Of a stretch of DNA of 64,000 nucleotides, positions 1-11,293 are shown piece after piece. Position 1 is the first letter of the stretch. Each line of letters opens with the position of its first letter. The position numbers were made by a program, and so were the translations under genes. Source of the DNA: Rhodobacteraceae bacterium QY30 (GTDB lineage Bacteria > Pseudomonadota > Alphaproteobacteria > Rhodobacterales > Rhodobacteraceae); contig CP023454.1 of NCBI GenBank assembly GCA_002356635.1, positions 2,154,501 through 2,218,500 of the forward strand, written 5' to 3'. Under the pieces are notes generated by a model. The model had not been told where the DNA came from. It was given only the letters and a program-made list of their open reading frames with translations, and did not search any database.

Positions 1-1160
1 GGGCGCATCAGGTCATGGATCGCTTCCAGATCCGGTCGGTTCGCGTGGCCCGAGACGTGGTACAGCCCGCCGTGGTCATCCACCACCTCGACCCCCTTCT
101 CCGACAGAGCGTTCCAGATCTTCAGAACGTCCCGCTCGTTTCCCGGGATCGTCTTCGAGGAGAACAGGAACATGTCGCCCTCCTTCATCTCGACCCCCAG
201 ATACTTGCCGCGCGCCAGCTGAGCGGCGGCTGCGCGGCGTTCGCCCTGGCTGCCGGTAACGATCAGCATCAGGTGATCGCGGGGCACATCGCTCGCCTCT
301 TCCGGGGACAGGACGGCCGGAAAATCGGTCAGCACCCCGCTTTCCTGTGCCGCCGTCAGCATCTTGCGCATGGCGCGCCCCATCAGGCAGACGGAACGTC
401 CCGCAGCCTTGCCGGCCTCGGCCAGTGTCTTCAGCCGCGCAACGTTCGAAGCGAAGGTGGTGGCGACGACCATGCCTTCATGCCCCGCCACCAGCGCGCG
501 GATCGGCTCGGCCAGCGTGGCCTCGGACCGGCCGGGCAAGGGGGAAAAGACGTTGGTTGAATCGCAGGCCAGCGCCTTGATGGGCCCCGACTCCTTGGCG
601 ATCGTGTGCCATTCCTGGGCGTTGAACGGCTCCCCCACCACCGGACTGCCATCCAGCTTGAAGTCGGCCGTGTGCACGATCCGGCCCGCGGCCGTGTCGA
701 TGACCAGGGCCGAACTTTCCGGGATCGAATGGCTGACGGGCACATATTGCACCCGGAAGGGGCCCACCTCGGTCACGGCCGGGCGCGGTCCGACGACGCG
801 CAGCTGGTCGGTCGGTTGCCCCGCGTCTTCCAGCTTCATCTTCGCGATCAGTGCAGTGAAGGGCCGGGCGTAAACCGGCACCCGCAGCCGCGACCACAGG
901 TGCCCCACGGCGCCCACATGGTCTTCGTGCGCGTGGGTGATGAAGATCGCCTCGATCCGGTCCCGGTTTTCGACCAGCCACGAGATGTCGGGCATGATCA
1001 GGTCAACCCCGGGCGACGTGTCCATGTCCGAGAATGCCACGCCCAGATCAACGACGATCAGCCGCTCCTGTCCGGGGGCGCCGTGGCCATAGACGTAACA
1101 GTTCATGCCGATTTCACCGGCGCCGCCGAGGGGAAGATAGATCAGACGTTCCGCGCTCAT
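1..1160 (-). CDS. rnj: Ribonuclease J, C-terminal part cut off by the window edge
   Basis: Metallo-beta-lactamase/beta-CASP ribonuclease involved in RNA maturation and decay. The first 386 codons are visible; the gene runs off the left edge. The Zn-binding motif is at residues 75-81 (T-H76-A-H78-E-D80-H81). The N-terminal block with LPLGGAGEIGMN and the beta-CASP part (GSQGERRAA, then KTIPGNE and a late HVSGHA) match RNase J. The ATG overlaps the stop of coaX as ATGA, so the two are probably translated together at the tail of the long nuo-birA-coaX transcript. The C-terminal domain cannot be judged here. Confidence 0.93.
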   Translation of the reverse strand, partial: MSAERLIYLPLGGAGEIGMNCYVYGHGAPGQERLIVVDLGVAFSDMDTSPGVDLIMPDISWLVENRDRIEAIFITHAHEDHVGAVGHLWSRLRVPVYARPFTALIAKMKLEDAGQPTDQLRVVGPRPAVTEVGPFRVQYVPVSHSIPESSALVIDTAAGRIVHTADFKLDGSPVVGEPFNAQEWHTIAKESGPIKALACDSTNVFSPLPGRSEATLAEPIRALVAGHEGMVVATTFASNVARLKTLAEAGKAAGRSVCLMGRAMRKMLTAAQESGVLTDFPAVLSPEEASDVPRDHLMLIVTGSQGERRAAAAQLARGKYLGVEMKEGDMFLFSSKTIPGNERDVLKIWNALSEKGVEVVDDHGGLYHVSGHANRPDLEAIHDLMR

Positions 1161-1936
1161 GTGTTGCCCTGCTCTTTGTTGTAATTGTGAATAAGGACGA
1201 GGCCATGCATAGTCAGATCGTCCTCAATGCTTTCGAAAAGTGAAAATCCCTGACCGAACAGCGACGCCAGGCCGCCGGTGGCGATCACCCGCATCGGGCG
1301 GTCACGCTCCAGCCGGATCTGGCGCACGATGCCTTCGACCAGGCCGATGTAGCCCCAGAAAACCCCCGACTGCATGCAGGCCACGGTGTTGCGCCCGATG
1401 GCGCTGGCGGGCATGGTCACGTCGACATGGGGCAAGGCCGCGGCGGCATTGTGCAGCGCTTCGAGGCTGAGGTTGACCCCCGGCGCGATGGCCCCGCCGA
1501 TATAGGCCCCATCGGTGTCGACCACGTCGAAGGTGGTGGCCGTCCCGAAGTCGACCACGATCAGGTCACCGCCATGCCGATCGAAACCCGCCACCGTATT
1601 GACCAGCCGGTCGGGGCCGACGGTGGTTCCGGCGTCGACGCGCGGCGCAACCGGCAGCAGGCAGTCGGGCCGCCCCACCACCAGCGGACGGCAGTCGAAG
1701 TATCGGTTGCACAACACACGCAGGTTGAAGACCACGCGCGGCACGGTTGACGAGATGATCGCGGCGTCGATCTTCACCGGCAGCTTGTGATGTTCCATCA
1801 GAGTCGAGAACCAGACGTAATATTCATCCGCGGTTGTCTGGTGCGCGGTCGAGATCCGGAAGGTACAGAGGAACCGACTGCCATCCCAGACAGAGAAAAC
1901 GGTATTGGTATTGCCGGTATCGATGCAAAGCAGCAT
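1157..1936 (-). CDS. coaX: Type III pantothenate kinase
   Basis: Phosphorylates pantothenate with ATP, the first step of coenzyme A synthesis, in the cytosol. 259 residues, normal for CoaX. The N-terminal phosphate-binding motif is at residues 6-13 (DTGNTNTV). The GPDRLVN motif and the acidic DFGTATTFD motif of this ASKHA-fold family follow in order. Twelve bases separate its start from the birA stop, and its own stop overlaps the rnj start (ATGA). The birA-coaX-rnj tail looks co-transcribed with the complex I genes. Confidence 0.95.
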   Translation of the reverse strand: MLLCIDTGNTNTVFSVWDGSRFLCTFRISTAHQTTADEYYVWFSTLMEHHKLPVKIDAAIISSTVPRVVFNLRVLCNRYFDCRPLVVGRPDCLLPVAPRVDAGTTVGPDRLVNTVAGFDRHGGDLIVVDFGTATTFDVVDTDGAYIGGAIAPGVNLSLEALHNAAAALPHVDVTMPASAIGRNTVACMQSGVFWGYIGLVEGIVRQIRLERDRPMRVIATGGLASLFGQGFSLFESIEDDLTMHGLVLIHNYNKEQGNT

Positions 1937-1948
1937 GGCGGAACCTGA

Positions 1949-2713
1949 TCAGAAATAGATGTCTGCGGCGGGAATGGTGCGGGGGCCCTGTGGCGTGGTC
2001 AGGATCAGCGATCCATCTTCGGCCAGACCGTCAAACGTGCCGGTGATTGACTCGGTTCCGGTACGGGCGGTGATCGGCTGGCCAAGCCGCGCCGCGCCCG
2101 CAAGCCAGGCGCTCCGGATCGGTGCAAAACCAAAGGTGGCCATCTGCGCCTCGCGTCGGACGATGGCGATGGCAAGTTGCGTGAGGAAATCATCCGGCGA
2201 TACGGAAAGCCCGGTTTCCCCCATGACAGAGACCGGCGTCACGGCGCCGGGTTCGACCAGATCGGCAGGCGGAGCGGCCGCGAGATTGACCCCAAATCCA
2301 ATGGCAAGATGGTCTATCGACCCGCCCGCCCCCAGGCTTTCAAGAAGGATCCCCGCGACCTTGCCACCATTCAGGAGCACGTCGTTCGGCCATTTCAGCG
2401 ACAGCGACACGCTGGGTCCGCACACGGCGCCAAGCGCATCTGCAAGCGCCAGCGCGGCGACGAAACTGCGTTGCGCCGCTGCGACGGGGCCACTGTTGGG
2501 TCGGAAAACCAGCGTTGCGGCAAAGTTGCCGTCGGGGGACACCCAAGCCCTGCCCCGGCGTCCGCGCGCAGCCGTCTGACGGCGGGCCATGATCCAGGTT
2601 GGCTGACGAAGCCCCGCCTTCGCCAGACGCGCGGCTTCTGAATTGGTGCTGTCAACCTCGACCAGGACGTGGCGCGCCACGCCCTCGGGCCAAGGGTCAA
2701 GATCAGCGGACAA
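1949..2713 (-). CDS. birA: Biotin--[acetyl-CoA-carboxylase] ligase, catalytic domain only
   Basis: Attaches biotin to the carboxyl carrier lysine of biotin enzymes through biotinyl-AMP. 254 residues. The glycine-rich adenylate loop ([10 protein letters not shown]) and the [19 protein letters not shown] core are intact. There is no N-terminal winged-helix domain, so this is a group I ligase and not a repressor. The chosen start is TTG, giving an 11-base overlap with the end of nuoN; an in-frame GTG about 12 codons later is the alternative. A birA-like gene at the end of the complex I cluster is a known feature of Paracoccus denitrificans. Confidence 0.93.
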   Translation of the reverse strand: MSADLDPWPEGVARHVLVEVDSTNSEAARLAKAGLRQPTWIMARRQTAARGRRGRAWVSPDGNFAATLVFRPNSGPVAAAQRSFVAALALADALGAVCGPSVSLSLKWPNDVLLNGGKVAGILLESLGAGGSIDHLAIGFGVNLAAAPPADLVEPGAVTPVSVMGETGLSVSPDDFLTQLAIAIVRREAQMATFGFAPIRSAWLAGAARLGQPITARTGTESITGTFDGLAEDGSLILTTPQGPRTIPAADIYF

Positions 2714-4142
2714 GAACTTCGGCCGCAGCCGTCGCGGCCCCTTCGATCCCGAACAGGTTGACCACGCCCAGCACCATCACCACGGCCGAGCCCACCAGCA
2801 TGAGCCACTGCGGCGCGGTCATGCGGGTGGTAAGCACCGCGCCTTCCTGGCCGAAGTACATGTAGTAGACGATGCGCAGGTAGTAGAAGGCGCCGATGAC
2901 GGAAGCAATGACACCCAGCACCGCCAGCCAGCCCATCTGGGCATCCACTGCCGCCTTCAGCACCGCGAACTTGGCGAAGAAACCCAGCATCGGCGGCAAA
3001 CCCGCAAGGCTGAACAGAAGGACCAGCATCGCCAGCGCCTTGAGCGGTTCGGCCCGTGCGTAAAGGTGCAGGCTCGGGATGTCGGACACCGCCTTGCCGT
3101 CGCGCTCCATCGACAGGATGAAGGCGAAGGTGCCGACGTTCATGGTGACGTAGATCGCCATGTAGATCAGCATCGCCTGCACGCCCACCGCGGTTCCGGC
3201 GGCAAGGCCGACCAGCGCGAAGCCCATGTGCGAGATCGAGGAATAGGCCATCAGGCGCTTCAGATCGCGCTGCGCGATGCCCGCGACGGCACCGAGGAAC
3301 ATCGACAGGACGGAGAGCGCCGCGATCACCTGCGTCCAGTCCGCGCGCGCGCCCCCGAACGCGTCGTTGGTGACGCGGGCGATCAGGGCGATGGCAGCAA
3401 CCTTCGGCGCGGTGGCGAAGAAGGCCGTCACGGGCGTGGGAGAGCCTTCGTAGACGTCGGGCGTCCACATGTGGAAGGGCACGGCCGAGACCTTGAAGCC
3501 GAGACCCACAAGAATGAAGACCAGACCGAACAGCACGCCAACCGTGACGTGACCGCCTTCGATGGTGCTGAGGATGCCCGAGAAGCTGGTCGTACCGGCA
3601 AAGCCATAAACCAGCGAGGCGCCGTAAAGCAGGATGCCGGAGCTGAGCGAGCCCAGCACGAAGTATTTCAGACCGGCTTCCGTTGAGACAACGCTGTCAC
3701 GGCGCAGCGAGGCCAGGACATAAAGCGCCAGCGACTGAAGTTCGAGCCCCATATACAGCGTCATCAGGTCACCGGCGGAGACCATGACCATCATCCCGAT
3801 CACCGAAAGTGCGACCAGAACCGGATATTCGAACCGGTTGATGTTCTGCCGCTGCATCCAGCCATAGCCGATCGCCAGCACCGACGCCGCCCCCAAGAGC
3901 ACCGTCACCTTGGCAAAGCGGGTGAAGGCGTCGGCTTGAATCATGCCGCCAAAGGCGTTCAGATCCTCGTGCGGGGCGAGGCCGATCCAGGCGGCGATCG
4001 CAACCAGGACAGCGACGGTGACCCAGGTGATGAAGCCGGACATCCGGTCCTTGCCGGTATAGACCGCGAGCAGAAGCGCCGCCATGGCGTAAAGGGCCAG
4101 CACCACTTCGGGAAGAACGGCGGAAAGATCCACGGAAGTCAT
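2703..4142 (-). CDS. nuoN: NADH-quinone oxidoreductase subunit N
   Basis: Antiporter-like membrane subunit of complex I, part of the proton-pumping arm. 479 residues, close to the usual length. It is hydrophobic throughout and contains the family signature [18 protein letters not shown] around the lysine helix, with [15 protein letters not shown] carrying the conserved membrane glutamate. It is the last nuo gene; 12 bases separate its ATG from the nuoM stop, and its stop lies inside the 5' end of birA. Confidence 0.97.
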   Translation of the reverse strand: MTSVDLSAVLPEVVLALYAMAALLLAVYTGKDRMSGFITWVTVAVLVAIAAWIGLAPHEDLNAFGGMIQADAFTRFAKVTVLLGAASVLAIGYGWMQRQNINRFEYPVLVALSVIGMMVMVSAGDLMTLYMGLELQSLALYVLASLRRDSVVSTEAGLKYFVLGSLSSGILLYGASLVYGFAGTTSFSGILSTIEGGHVTVGVLFGLVFILVGLGFKVSAVPFHMWTPDVYEGSPTPVTAFFATAPKVAAIALIARVTNDAFGGARADWTQVIAALSVLSMFLGAVAGIAQRDLKRLMAYSSISHMGFALVGLAAGTAVGVQAMLIYMAIYVTMNVGTFAFILSMERDGKAVSDIPSLHLYARAEPLKALAMLVLLFSLAGLPPMLGFFAKFAVLKAAVDAQMGWLAVLGVIASVIGAFYYLRIVYYMYFGQEGAVLTTRMTAPQWLMLVGSAVVMVLGVVNLFGIEGAATAAAEVLVR

Positions 4143-4154
4143 CGCATCGGTCCT

Positions 4155-5693
4155 TTAGTGCGTGGCAGTCGCGACGGCCGCATCGGTCTGCGGCAGGGCG
4201 GCCTTGACGTGTTCGTTCAACTGGGCAACGGTCGGGCCGGTGATGTCGGTCACGAGGCTCGGGTAGACGCCCAGCAGTAGGGTCATGACGACGAGCGGCG
4301 CAAAGATCGCCTTTTCACGGGACGTCATGTCGGAAATCGTGCGCAGCGCCTCTTTCACCAGCTGGCCAAAGACCACCCGGCGATAGAGCCAAAGCGCATA
4401 GGCCGCCGACAGGATGACGCCCGTCGCCGCCACGAACGCCACCCAGGTGTTGACCTGGAAGACCCCGACCAGCGTCAGGAATTCACCGACGAAGCCAGAG
4501 GTGCCGGGCAGGCCGACGTTAGCCATGGTAAAGAACATGAAGATCAGCGCATAGGCCGGCATCCGGTTCACCAGGCCGCCGTAGGCATCGATTTCCCGTG
4601 TGTGCATCCGGTCGTAGATGACGCCGACGCAAAGGAAAAGCGCGCCGGACACAAAGCCGTGGCTCAGCATCTGGAAGATCGCGCCGTCAAGGCCCTGCTG
4701 GTTGAAGGTGAAGATGCCCATGGTGACGTAGCCCATGTGCGCGACCGAGGAATAGGCGATCAGCTTCTTCATGTCCGACTGCGCCAGGGCGACAAGGCTG
4801 GTGTAGACGACGGCGATGGCCGACAGCCAGAAGATCAGCGGTTGCAGCAGGTCGGACGCGACCGGGAACATCGGCAGGCTGAAGCGAAGGAAGCCGTAGC
4901 CACCCATCTTCAGAAGGATTGCCGCCAGCACGACCGACCCTGCCGTGGGCGCCTGAACGTGCGCATCGGGCAACCAGGTGTGGACCGGCCACATCGGCAT
5001 CTTCACCGCGAAGCTGGCGAAGAAGGCAAACCACAGCAGCGTCTGCACGCCGCCAACGATCCGGAAGCCCCAGAGGCTGATCGTGTCGGACGCGAAGGTA
5101 TGGGTCATCAGAGTCGGAATGTCGGTGGTACCCGCGTCGCGGTACATCACGATCATTGCAACCAGCATCAGGACCGAGCCGAGGAAGGTGTAGAGGAAGA
5201 ACTTGAACGAGGCGTAGATCCGGTCCTTGCCGCCCCAGATGCCGATGATCAGGAACATCGGGATCAGGCCGGCTTCGAAGAACAGGTAGAACAGCACCAG
5301 GTCCAGCGCGGTGAACACGCCGATCATCAGCCCTTCGAGCGCCAGGAAGGCGATCATGTATTCCTTGACACGCTTGTCGACCTCCCACGCTGACCAGATC
5401 ACCAGCGGCATGAGGAAAGTGGTCAGCATCACGAACAGAACCGAAATGCCGTCGACGCCCATCTTGTAGCGCAGGCCCATGATCCAGCTTGCGTCCTCGA
5501 CGAACTGGAACCCCTTGGCGGGATCGAAGTCGGTCAGAAGCGGGATCGACAGGACGAAGGTCGCGAACGTGACGGCCAGCGCGAACCACTTGGCGTTGCG
5601 CTGCGCCGCGGGGCTGTCGCCCCGCAGGAACAGCGCCAGAATGGCCGCCGCGACGAGGGGCAGGAAGGTGATGATCGAAAGCAGGTGTGCCAT
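4155..5693 (-). CDS. nuoM: NADH-quinone oxidoreductase subunit M
   Basis: Antiporter-like membrane subunit of complex I. 512 residues, the standard length. Signatures include the [15 protein letters not shown] helix with its conserved Glu, the [20 protein letters not shown] segment and [18 protein letters not shown]. The ATG directly abuts the nuoL stop codon with no spacer, which points to translational coupling. Confidence 0.98.
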   Translation of the reverse strand: MAHLLSIITFLPLVAAAILALFLRGDSPAAQRNAKWFALAVTFATFVLSIPLLTDFDPAKGFQFVEDASWIMGLRYKMGVDGISVLFVMLTTFLMPLVIWSAWEVDKRVKEYMIAFLALEGLMIGVFTALDLVLFYLFFEAGLIPMFLIIGIWGGKDRIYASFKFFLYTFLGSVLMLVAMIVMYRDAGTTDIPTLMTHTFASDTISLWGFRIVGGVQTLLWFAFFASFAVKMPMWPVHTWLPDAHVQAPTAGSVVLAAILLKMGGYGFLRFSLPMFPVASDLLQPLIFWLSAIAVVYTSLVALAQSDMKKLIAYSSVAHMGYVTMGIFTFNQQGLDGAIFQMLSHGFVSGALFLCVGVIYDRMHTREIDAYGGLVNRMPAYALIFMFFTMANVGLPGTSGFVGEFLTLVGVFQVNTWVAFVAATGVILSAAYALWLYRRVVFGQLVKEALRTISDMTSREKAIFAPLVVMTLLLGVYPSLVTDITGPTVAQLNEHVKAALPQTDAAVATATH

Positions 5694-7850
5694 TTAGTGC
5701 GCGCCCCCCGAGAGCGTCATCCAGGTCAGCAGGACAGCGATGCCGATGACCATGGCGAAGGCATAGTGGAACAGGTAGCCGGACTGCATCCGCCCGGCGA
5801 GGCGTGTGAAGAAAGGAATGACCCCCATCGAAACCCCGTTGATGGTGCCGTCGATGACATCGCCATCGCCGCGCTTCCACAAGAGGTTGCCAAGCCATTT
5901 GGCCGGACGGACGAAGATCGCGTCATAGACCTCGTCGAAGTACCACTTGTTGAGGAGGAACTGATAGAGGATCGGCTGGTTTGCGGCCAGGCGACGCGGA
6001 AGCGACGGGTTCACGATGTAGAAGAGGAAGGACAGCAGGAACCCGACCACCATCGCGATGAAGGGCGACACCTTGACCCAGACCGGCGCGTGGTGCGCAG
6101 CGTCCAGAACGGCCTCGGACTCGGCCGACATGTAGATCGCCCCCTGCGGCGCACCGTGGGCCGGCGCGGCATGAGCCTCGGGTGCGGCAGCGGCCGGCGC
6201 GGCTTCGGTCGTGGCAGCCGGCGTCGCCGTTGCATCGGCGGCAGGCGCCGCTTCGACCGCGGCATGTTCCGGCATGGCGAAGAACTTCACCATCTTCTCG
6301 TGGTCGCCGAAGAAGCTTCCATACCAGATCATCCCGGCGAAGATCGAGCCAATGGCCAGAAGGCCAAGCGGGATCGTCATGGTCGCCGGGCTTTCATGCG
6401 GCTCATGCGCATGGCCGTGGCCGTGGCCGTGGTCATGGTCGTCATGGTGGGCATGCTCATCATGACCGTGGCCGTGGCCCCAGCGGGCTTCGCCATAGAA
6501 GGTCATGAAGATCAGACGCCAGGAATAGAACGATGTCATCCCCGCAGCGATGACCAGCGCCCAGAAGGCAAAGCCATTACCACTGCCCCAGGCGCTTTCG
6601 ATCACCGCGTCCTTCGACAGGAAGCCCGCGAAGCCGAACTCGGTCAGAGGGATGCCGACGCCGGTGATGGCCAGCGTGCCGATCATCATCGCCCAGAAGG
6701 TCAGCGGGATCTTCTTCCGCAGCGCGCCATAGTTGCGCATGTCCTGTTCATGGTGCATCGCATGAATGACCGAACCGGCGCCAAGGAACAGCATCGCCTT
6801 GAAGAAGGCATGCGTGAACAGGTGGAACATCGCCGCGCCATAGATGCCGGAACCGGCGGCAACGAACATGTAGCCCAGCTGCGAACAGGTAGAATAGGCG
6901 ATGACGCGTTTGATGTCGTTCTGCACCAGACCGACGGTCGCCGCGAAGAAAGCCGTAGCCCCGCCGATATACAGGATGAAGGTCTTGGTTTCCGGCGCAT
7001 ATTCGAACAGCGGCGACATCCGGCAGACCAGGAACACACCGGCGGTGACCATCGTCGCGGCGTGGATCAGGGCCGAAACCGGGGTCGGGCCTTCCATCGC
7101 ATCGGGAAGCCAGGTGTGCAGGAACAGCTGCGCCGATTTCCCCATCGCGCCGACGAACAGCAGGAAGGCCAGCAGGTTGGCGGCATTCCAGTCGGTCCAG
7201 AGGAAGGTAAGGTTGGTCTTCGCAAGATCCGGCGCGGCGGCGAAGACATCATCCATTCGGATCGAATCCGTCAGGTAGTAAAGCCCGAAGATCCCCAGAA
7301 GGAAGCCGAAGTCGCCGACGCGGTTGACGACGAAGGCCTTGATCGCGGCGGCGTTGGCCGACGGTTTGCGGTAGTAGAAACCGATCAGCAGATACGAGGC
7401 GACGCCCACCCCTTCCCAGCCAAAGAACATCTGCCCCAGGTTGTCCGCCGTCACCAGCATCAGCATGGCGAAGGTGAAGAAGGACAGATAGGCGAAGAAC
7501 CGGGCCTTGTAATGTTCGCCATGCGCCCAGTTGTCATCATGGGCCATGTAGCCCCAGGAATACAGGTGCACCAGCGCCGAAACCGAAGTGACCACGATCA
7601 GCATGATCGCCGTCAGCCGGTCCAGCCGGATCGACCAGTCGGTCTGGAAGGTGCCGGACTGGATCCAGTCCAGGAGCTGGATGTGCTGGGTCTGACCGTC
7701 GAAGGTCAGGAACACGTTCCAGGACAGGGCGCAGGCCAGGAACAGAAGCGCGGTCGTCACGACCTGCGCCCCCTTCTCACCGATCATGCGCCAGCCGAAG
7801 CCACCGATCAGCGCACCGACCAGCGGGGCAAAGAGGATAACCTTTTCCAT
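5694..7850 (-). CDS. nuoL: NADH-quinone oxidoreductase subunit L, with His-rich loop and Ala/Pro insert
   Basis: Distal antiporter-like subunit of complex I, including the C-terminal lateral helix and anchor helix. 718 residues, about 100 longer than E. coli NuoL. The core is standard: [44 protein letters not shown] and [15 protein letters not shown]. The extra length is two low-complexity segments between late helices: a His/Asp/Gly-rich run at about residues 456-486 (19 or so His) and an Ala/Pro/Thr-rich run at about 521-567. Both are in frame and flanked by good NuoL sequence, so they are not sequencing damage. Four codons after nuoK stops this gene starts; it abuts nuoM. Confidence 0.97.
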   Translation of the reverse strand: MEKVILFAPLVGALIGGFGWRMIGEKGAQVVTTALLFLACALSWNVFLTFDGQTQHIQLLDWIQSGTFQTDWSIRLDRLTAIMLIVVTSVSALVHLYSWGYMAHDDNWAHGEHYKARFFAYLSFFTFAMLMLVTADNLGQMFFGWEGVGVASYLLIGFYYRKPSANAAAIKAFVVNRVGDFGFLLGIFGLYYLTDSIRMDDVFAAAPDLAKTNLTFLWTDWNAANLLAFLLFVGAMGKSAQLFLHTWLPDAMEGPTPVSALIHAATMVTAGVFLVCRMSPLFEYAPETKTFILYIGGATAFFAATVGLVQNDIKRVIAYSTCSQLGYMFVAAGSGIYGAAMFHLFTHAFFKAMLFLGAGSVIHAMHHEQDMRNYGALRKKIPLTFWAMMIGTLAITGVGIPLTEFGFAGFLSKDAVIESAWGSGNGFAFWALVIAAGMTSFYSWRLIFMTFYGEARWGHGHGHDEHAHHDDHDHGHGHGHAHEPHESPATMTIPLGLLAIGSIFAGMIWYGSFFGDHEKMVKFFAMPEHAAVEAAPAADATATPAATTEAAPAAAAPEAHAAPAHGAPQGAIYMSAESEAVLDAAHHAPVWVKVSPFIAMVVGFLLSFLFYIVNPSLPRRLAANQPILYQFLLNKWYFDEVYDAIFVRPAKWLGNLLWKRGDGDVIDGTINGVSMGVIPFFTRLAGRMQSGYLFHYAFAMVIGIAVLLTWMTLSGGAH

Positions 7851-7856
7851 CTGCCC

Positions 7857-8162
7857 TTACCCTTTCATCACGTTGACGTCTTCGACGCCGATCGTTCCGC
7901 GGTTGCGGAAGAAGCAGACCAGGATCGCAAGCCCGATCGCCGCCTCGGCCGCCGCAACCGTCAGCACGAACATCGTGAACACCTGACCCACCAGGTCATG
8001 CAGGTGCGCCGAGAAGGCGACGAAGTTGACGTTGACCGACAGGAGGATCAGTTCGATCGACATCAGGATGACGATCACGTTCTTCCGGTTGAGGAAGATG
8101 CCGAAGATGCCGATCACGAACAGCGCGGCGGCAACGCCAAGGTAATGTGTCAGTCCGATCAT
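7857..8162 (-). CDS. nuoK: NADH-quinone oxidoreductase subunit K
   Basis: Small membrane subunit (MrpC-like) of complex I. 101 residues with three hydrophobic helices, the usual size. The conserved membrane glutamates are in [17 protein letters not shown] and in the [11 protein letters not shown] segment. It lies six bases upstream of nuoL and is separated from nuoJ by a 133-base GC-rich spacer that can fold into hairpins. Confidence 0.97.
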   Translation of the reverse strand: MIGLTHYLGVAAALFVIGIFGIFLNRKNVIVILMSIELILLSVNVNFVAFSAHLHDLVGQVFTMFVLTVAAAEAAIGLAILVCFFRNRGTIGVEDVNVMKG

Positions 8163-8176
8163 TCGTCCGTCCCCCG

Positions 8177-8252
8177 GGGCTTTGCCCGTCTTTTGTCGCA
8201 GTCGCGCCCCGGCGTCCGGGGCCCTGGATCGGCCGGCCCCGTCCGCGGGGCC
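8177..8252. repeat. Run of GC-rich hairpins between nuoJ and nuoK
   Basis: The only sizeable gap inside nuoJ-nuoN. It holds three short perfect inverted repeats: GGGC-TTT-GCCC (8177-8187), GCCCCGG-CGT-CCGGGGC (8206-8222) and GGCCCCG-TCCG-CGGGGCC (8235-8252). No T-run follows on the minus strand, so I read these as mRNA-stabilising or processing structures and not a terminator. No ORF with a plausible start lies in the gap. Confidence 0.5.
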
Positions 8253-8295
8253 GTCCCTTCATGTCATGCCGCGCAAAGGCGCGCGGAAAGCAGGG

Positions 8296-8900
8296 TCAGA
8301 GGCCCTGCCCCGGTTTCACATCGTGCAGTTCCAGCGCCTTGGCCGGATCGCGCCACATCTGCGCCAGAACGTTCTGGCGCTTGATGTCCTTGCGGTGGCG
8401 CAGCGTCAGGACGATGGCACCGATCATCGCAACCAGCAGCACGAGCCCCGCAAGTTGGAACAGAACGATGTAACGGTCATAGATCAGGTGGCCCAGTGCC
8501 TCGGTATTGGACAGACCTTCGGGCGTCACGGCGACACGCAGACCGGCGGCGGCCTCGGACGGTTGCCAGGCCCCGACGACAAAGGCGATCTGCATCAGGA
8601 TCACGACGCCGATCAGCAGGCCCAGCGGCATGTAGCGCGCCATTTCGCCCTTCAGCTGGGCGAAATCGACGTCCAGCATCATGACCACGAACAGGAACAG
8701 CACCGCGACCGCACCGACGTAGACGATCATCAAGAGCATGGCGACGAATTCCGCGCCCATCAGCACGAAAAGCCCGGACGCCGACAGGAAGGTCAGGATC
8801 AGCCACAGCACCGAATGCACCGGGTTGCGCGCCACCACGACCATCAGCGCCGCGACGACCGCTGAAATGGCGAACAGATAAAAGGCGAATGCAAAGACGG

Positions 8901-8904
<4 letters not shown>
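8296..8904 (-). CDS. nuoJ: NADH-quinone oxidoreductase subunit J
   Basis: Membrane subunit (ND6-like) of complex I near the quinone channel. 202 residues with about five hydrophobic helices. The signature [20 protein letters not shown], which includes the pi-bulge helix, and the [12 protein letters not shown] segment are present. Its ATG overlaps the stop of the preceding carboxymuconolactone-decarboxylase-like gene (ATGA at 8901-8904). Confidence 0.97.
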
Positions 8905-9802
<898 letters not shown>

Positions 9803-10840
9803 TCAGCCCCCCACGGTCCAGCGCGCCCAGGCGCCATCCAGAACTTGATACTTCGCCAGGAAGGCCACGATCACGACCCAGGCCAGCGACATCGGCAGGA
9901 ACACCTTCCAGCCGATCCGCATCAACTGGTCGTAGCGGTAGCGCGGGACGATGGCCTTCACCATGGCGAACATGAAGAAGAACACCCACATCTTGGCGAC
10001 CATCCACCACCAGCCGTCCGCCAGCCCCGGAATGGGCGACAGCCAGCCGCCGAAGAACAAGAGCGAGATCAGCGCGCACATCAGGAAGATGGCAATGTAT
10101 TCGCCGGCCATGAACAGAAGGTAAGGCGTGGACGAATATTCGACCATGAAGCCCGCGACCAGTTCCGATTCCGCTTCCGGCAGGTCGAAGGGCGGGCGGT
10201 TGGTTTCGGCCAGCGCCGAGACGAAGAACAGCACCACCATCGGCAGGTGCGGCAGCCAGTACCAGTTGAAAAGGCCGTAAGCCCCATCCTGCGCCGCGAC
10301 AATCGCCGAGAAGTTCATCGACCCGGTCGAAATGATGATGCCGATGATGATCAGGCCCAACGACACCTCGTACGAGATCATCTGTGCCGCCGACCGCAGC
10401 GAGCCGAGGAACGGATATTTCGAGTTCGAGGCCCAGCCGCCCATGATGACGCCGTACACCTCAAGCGAGGAGATCGCGAAGACGAACAGGATGGCCACGT
10501 TGATGTCGGCCAGCACCCAGCCCTGGTCGAAGGGGATCACGGCCCAGGCCAGGATTGCCAGCACGAAGCTGAGCATGGGGGCCAGGAAGAAGACGAACTT
10601 GTCCGAACCGGCCGGGACGACGATTTCCTTGACGATGTATTTCAGCGCATCGGCCACCGATTGCAGCAGGCCCCAGGGCCCCACCACGTTCGGACCGCGG
10701 CGCATCTGGACCGCGGCCCAGATCTTGCGGTCACCGTAGACCAGAAACAGCAGCGAGAGCATCACGAACGCGATGATCCCCAGCGCCTGAAGCATGATCA
10801 GCAGGAATGTGCCAAAAGGTGTTGCCAGAAATTCAGCCAT
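9803..10840 (-). CDS. nuoH: NADH-quinone oxidoreductase subunit H
   Basis: Membrane subunit that forms the quinone-binding chamber of complex I. 345 residues with about eight helices. Signatures: [51 protein letters not shown], and [20 protein letters not shown] with the conserved acidic residues of the E-channel. It starts 27 bases after the lipoprotein gene stop and ends 3 bases before nuoI. Confidence 0.98.
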   Translation of the reverse strand: MAEFLATPFGTFLLIMLQALGIIAFVMLSLLFLVYGDRKIWAAVQMRRGPNVVGPWGLLQSVADALKYIVKEIVVPAGSDKFVFFLAPMLSFVLAILAWAVIPFDQGWVLADINVAILFVFAISSLEVYGVIMGGWASNSKYPFLGSLRSAAQMISYEVSLGLIIIGIIISTGSMNFSAIVAAQDGAYGLFNWYWLPHLPMVVLFFVSALAETNRPPFDLPEAESELVAGFMVEYSSTPYLLFMAGEYIAIFLMCALISLLFFGGWLSPIPGLADGWWWMVAKMWVFFFMFAMVKAIVPRYRYDQLMRIGWKVFLPMSLAWVVIVAFLAKYQVLDGAWARWTVGG

Positions 10841-10867
10841 GTCTTCGTCCCTCAGACCGCCCTGCCC

Positions 10868-11293
10868 TTACTGCGTCGGTACGCCGTCTTCGGCGCATTG
10901 GTCGACCGTCACTTGCGCGTCGATCGTCATCTGTCCCCGGGGCAGCGTCGGCGAGACGGTGTAAACAGCATCCGCGCGCCAGATACCACCCTTTTCGTCA
11001 ATATTCGTGCGCACATGGCGCAGGAATCCATAGTCATTGTGGCGCGCATGACCCGCCGCGACGCAGGCCGTGTAGGCGTCGATCTCATCGGGTGCCCGCA
11101 CCTTCCGCATGGCGGCGCGCACCTGAAGCAGATCGCCGTCAAGCGCCGCGACACTTGCGCCCAGATAGTCGGCGGGTGCGTGCGGCGGCACGACAACGGC
11201 CGTGTCCCGGACCTGCGGCGCGCAGGCGGACAGGCTGGCCATAAGGCCGGCACAGGCCGCCGCCGCCGTCGGAAGGACCGGCGCCGGTGTCAT
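10868..11293 (-). CDS. Small putative lipoprotein between nuoG and nuoH
   Basis: 141 residues. The N-terminus is a short hydrophobic stretch ending in LSAC (Cys24), a plausible lipobox, so the mature protein is probably a periplasm-facing lipoprotein. The rest has no motif I recognise; two further Cys (in AYTACVAAG and in VDQCAEDG) could form a disulfide. The start overlaps the nuoG stop as ATGA. It is one of the unidentified frames typical of Rhodobacteraceae nuo clusters. Function unknown; an assembly or accessory role is only a guess from position. Confidence 0.75.
   Translation of the reverse strand: MTPAPVLPTAAAACAGLMASLSACAPQVRDTAVVVPPHAPADYLGASVAALDGDLLQVRAAMRKVRAPDEIDAYTACVAAGHARHNDYGFLRHVRTNIDEKGGIWRADAVYTVSPTLPRGQMTIDAQVTVDQCAEDGVPTQ

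Noticed and set aside
6395-6490. GTGGCC-type tandem repeat resembling a satellite or CRISPR-like unit
   Set aside because: It is in frame and encodes the His/Gly-rich loop of NuoL; units are too short and irregular for CRISPR.
5685-8384. 899-codon open frame on the plus strand
   Set aside because: It is fully antisense to nuoL and nuoK, made of a repetitive His/Arg/Asp-rich sequence with no family motif. Long antisense frames are common at this GC content.
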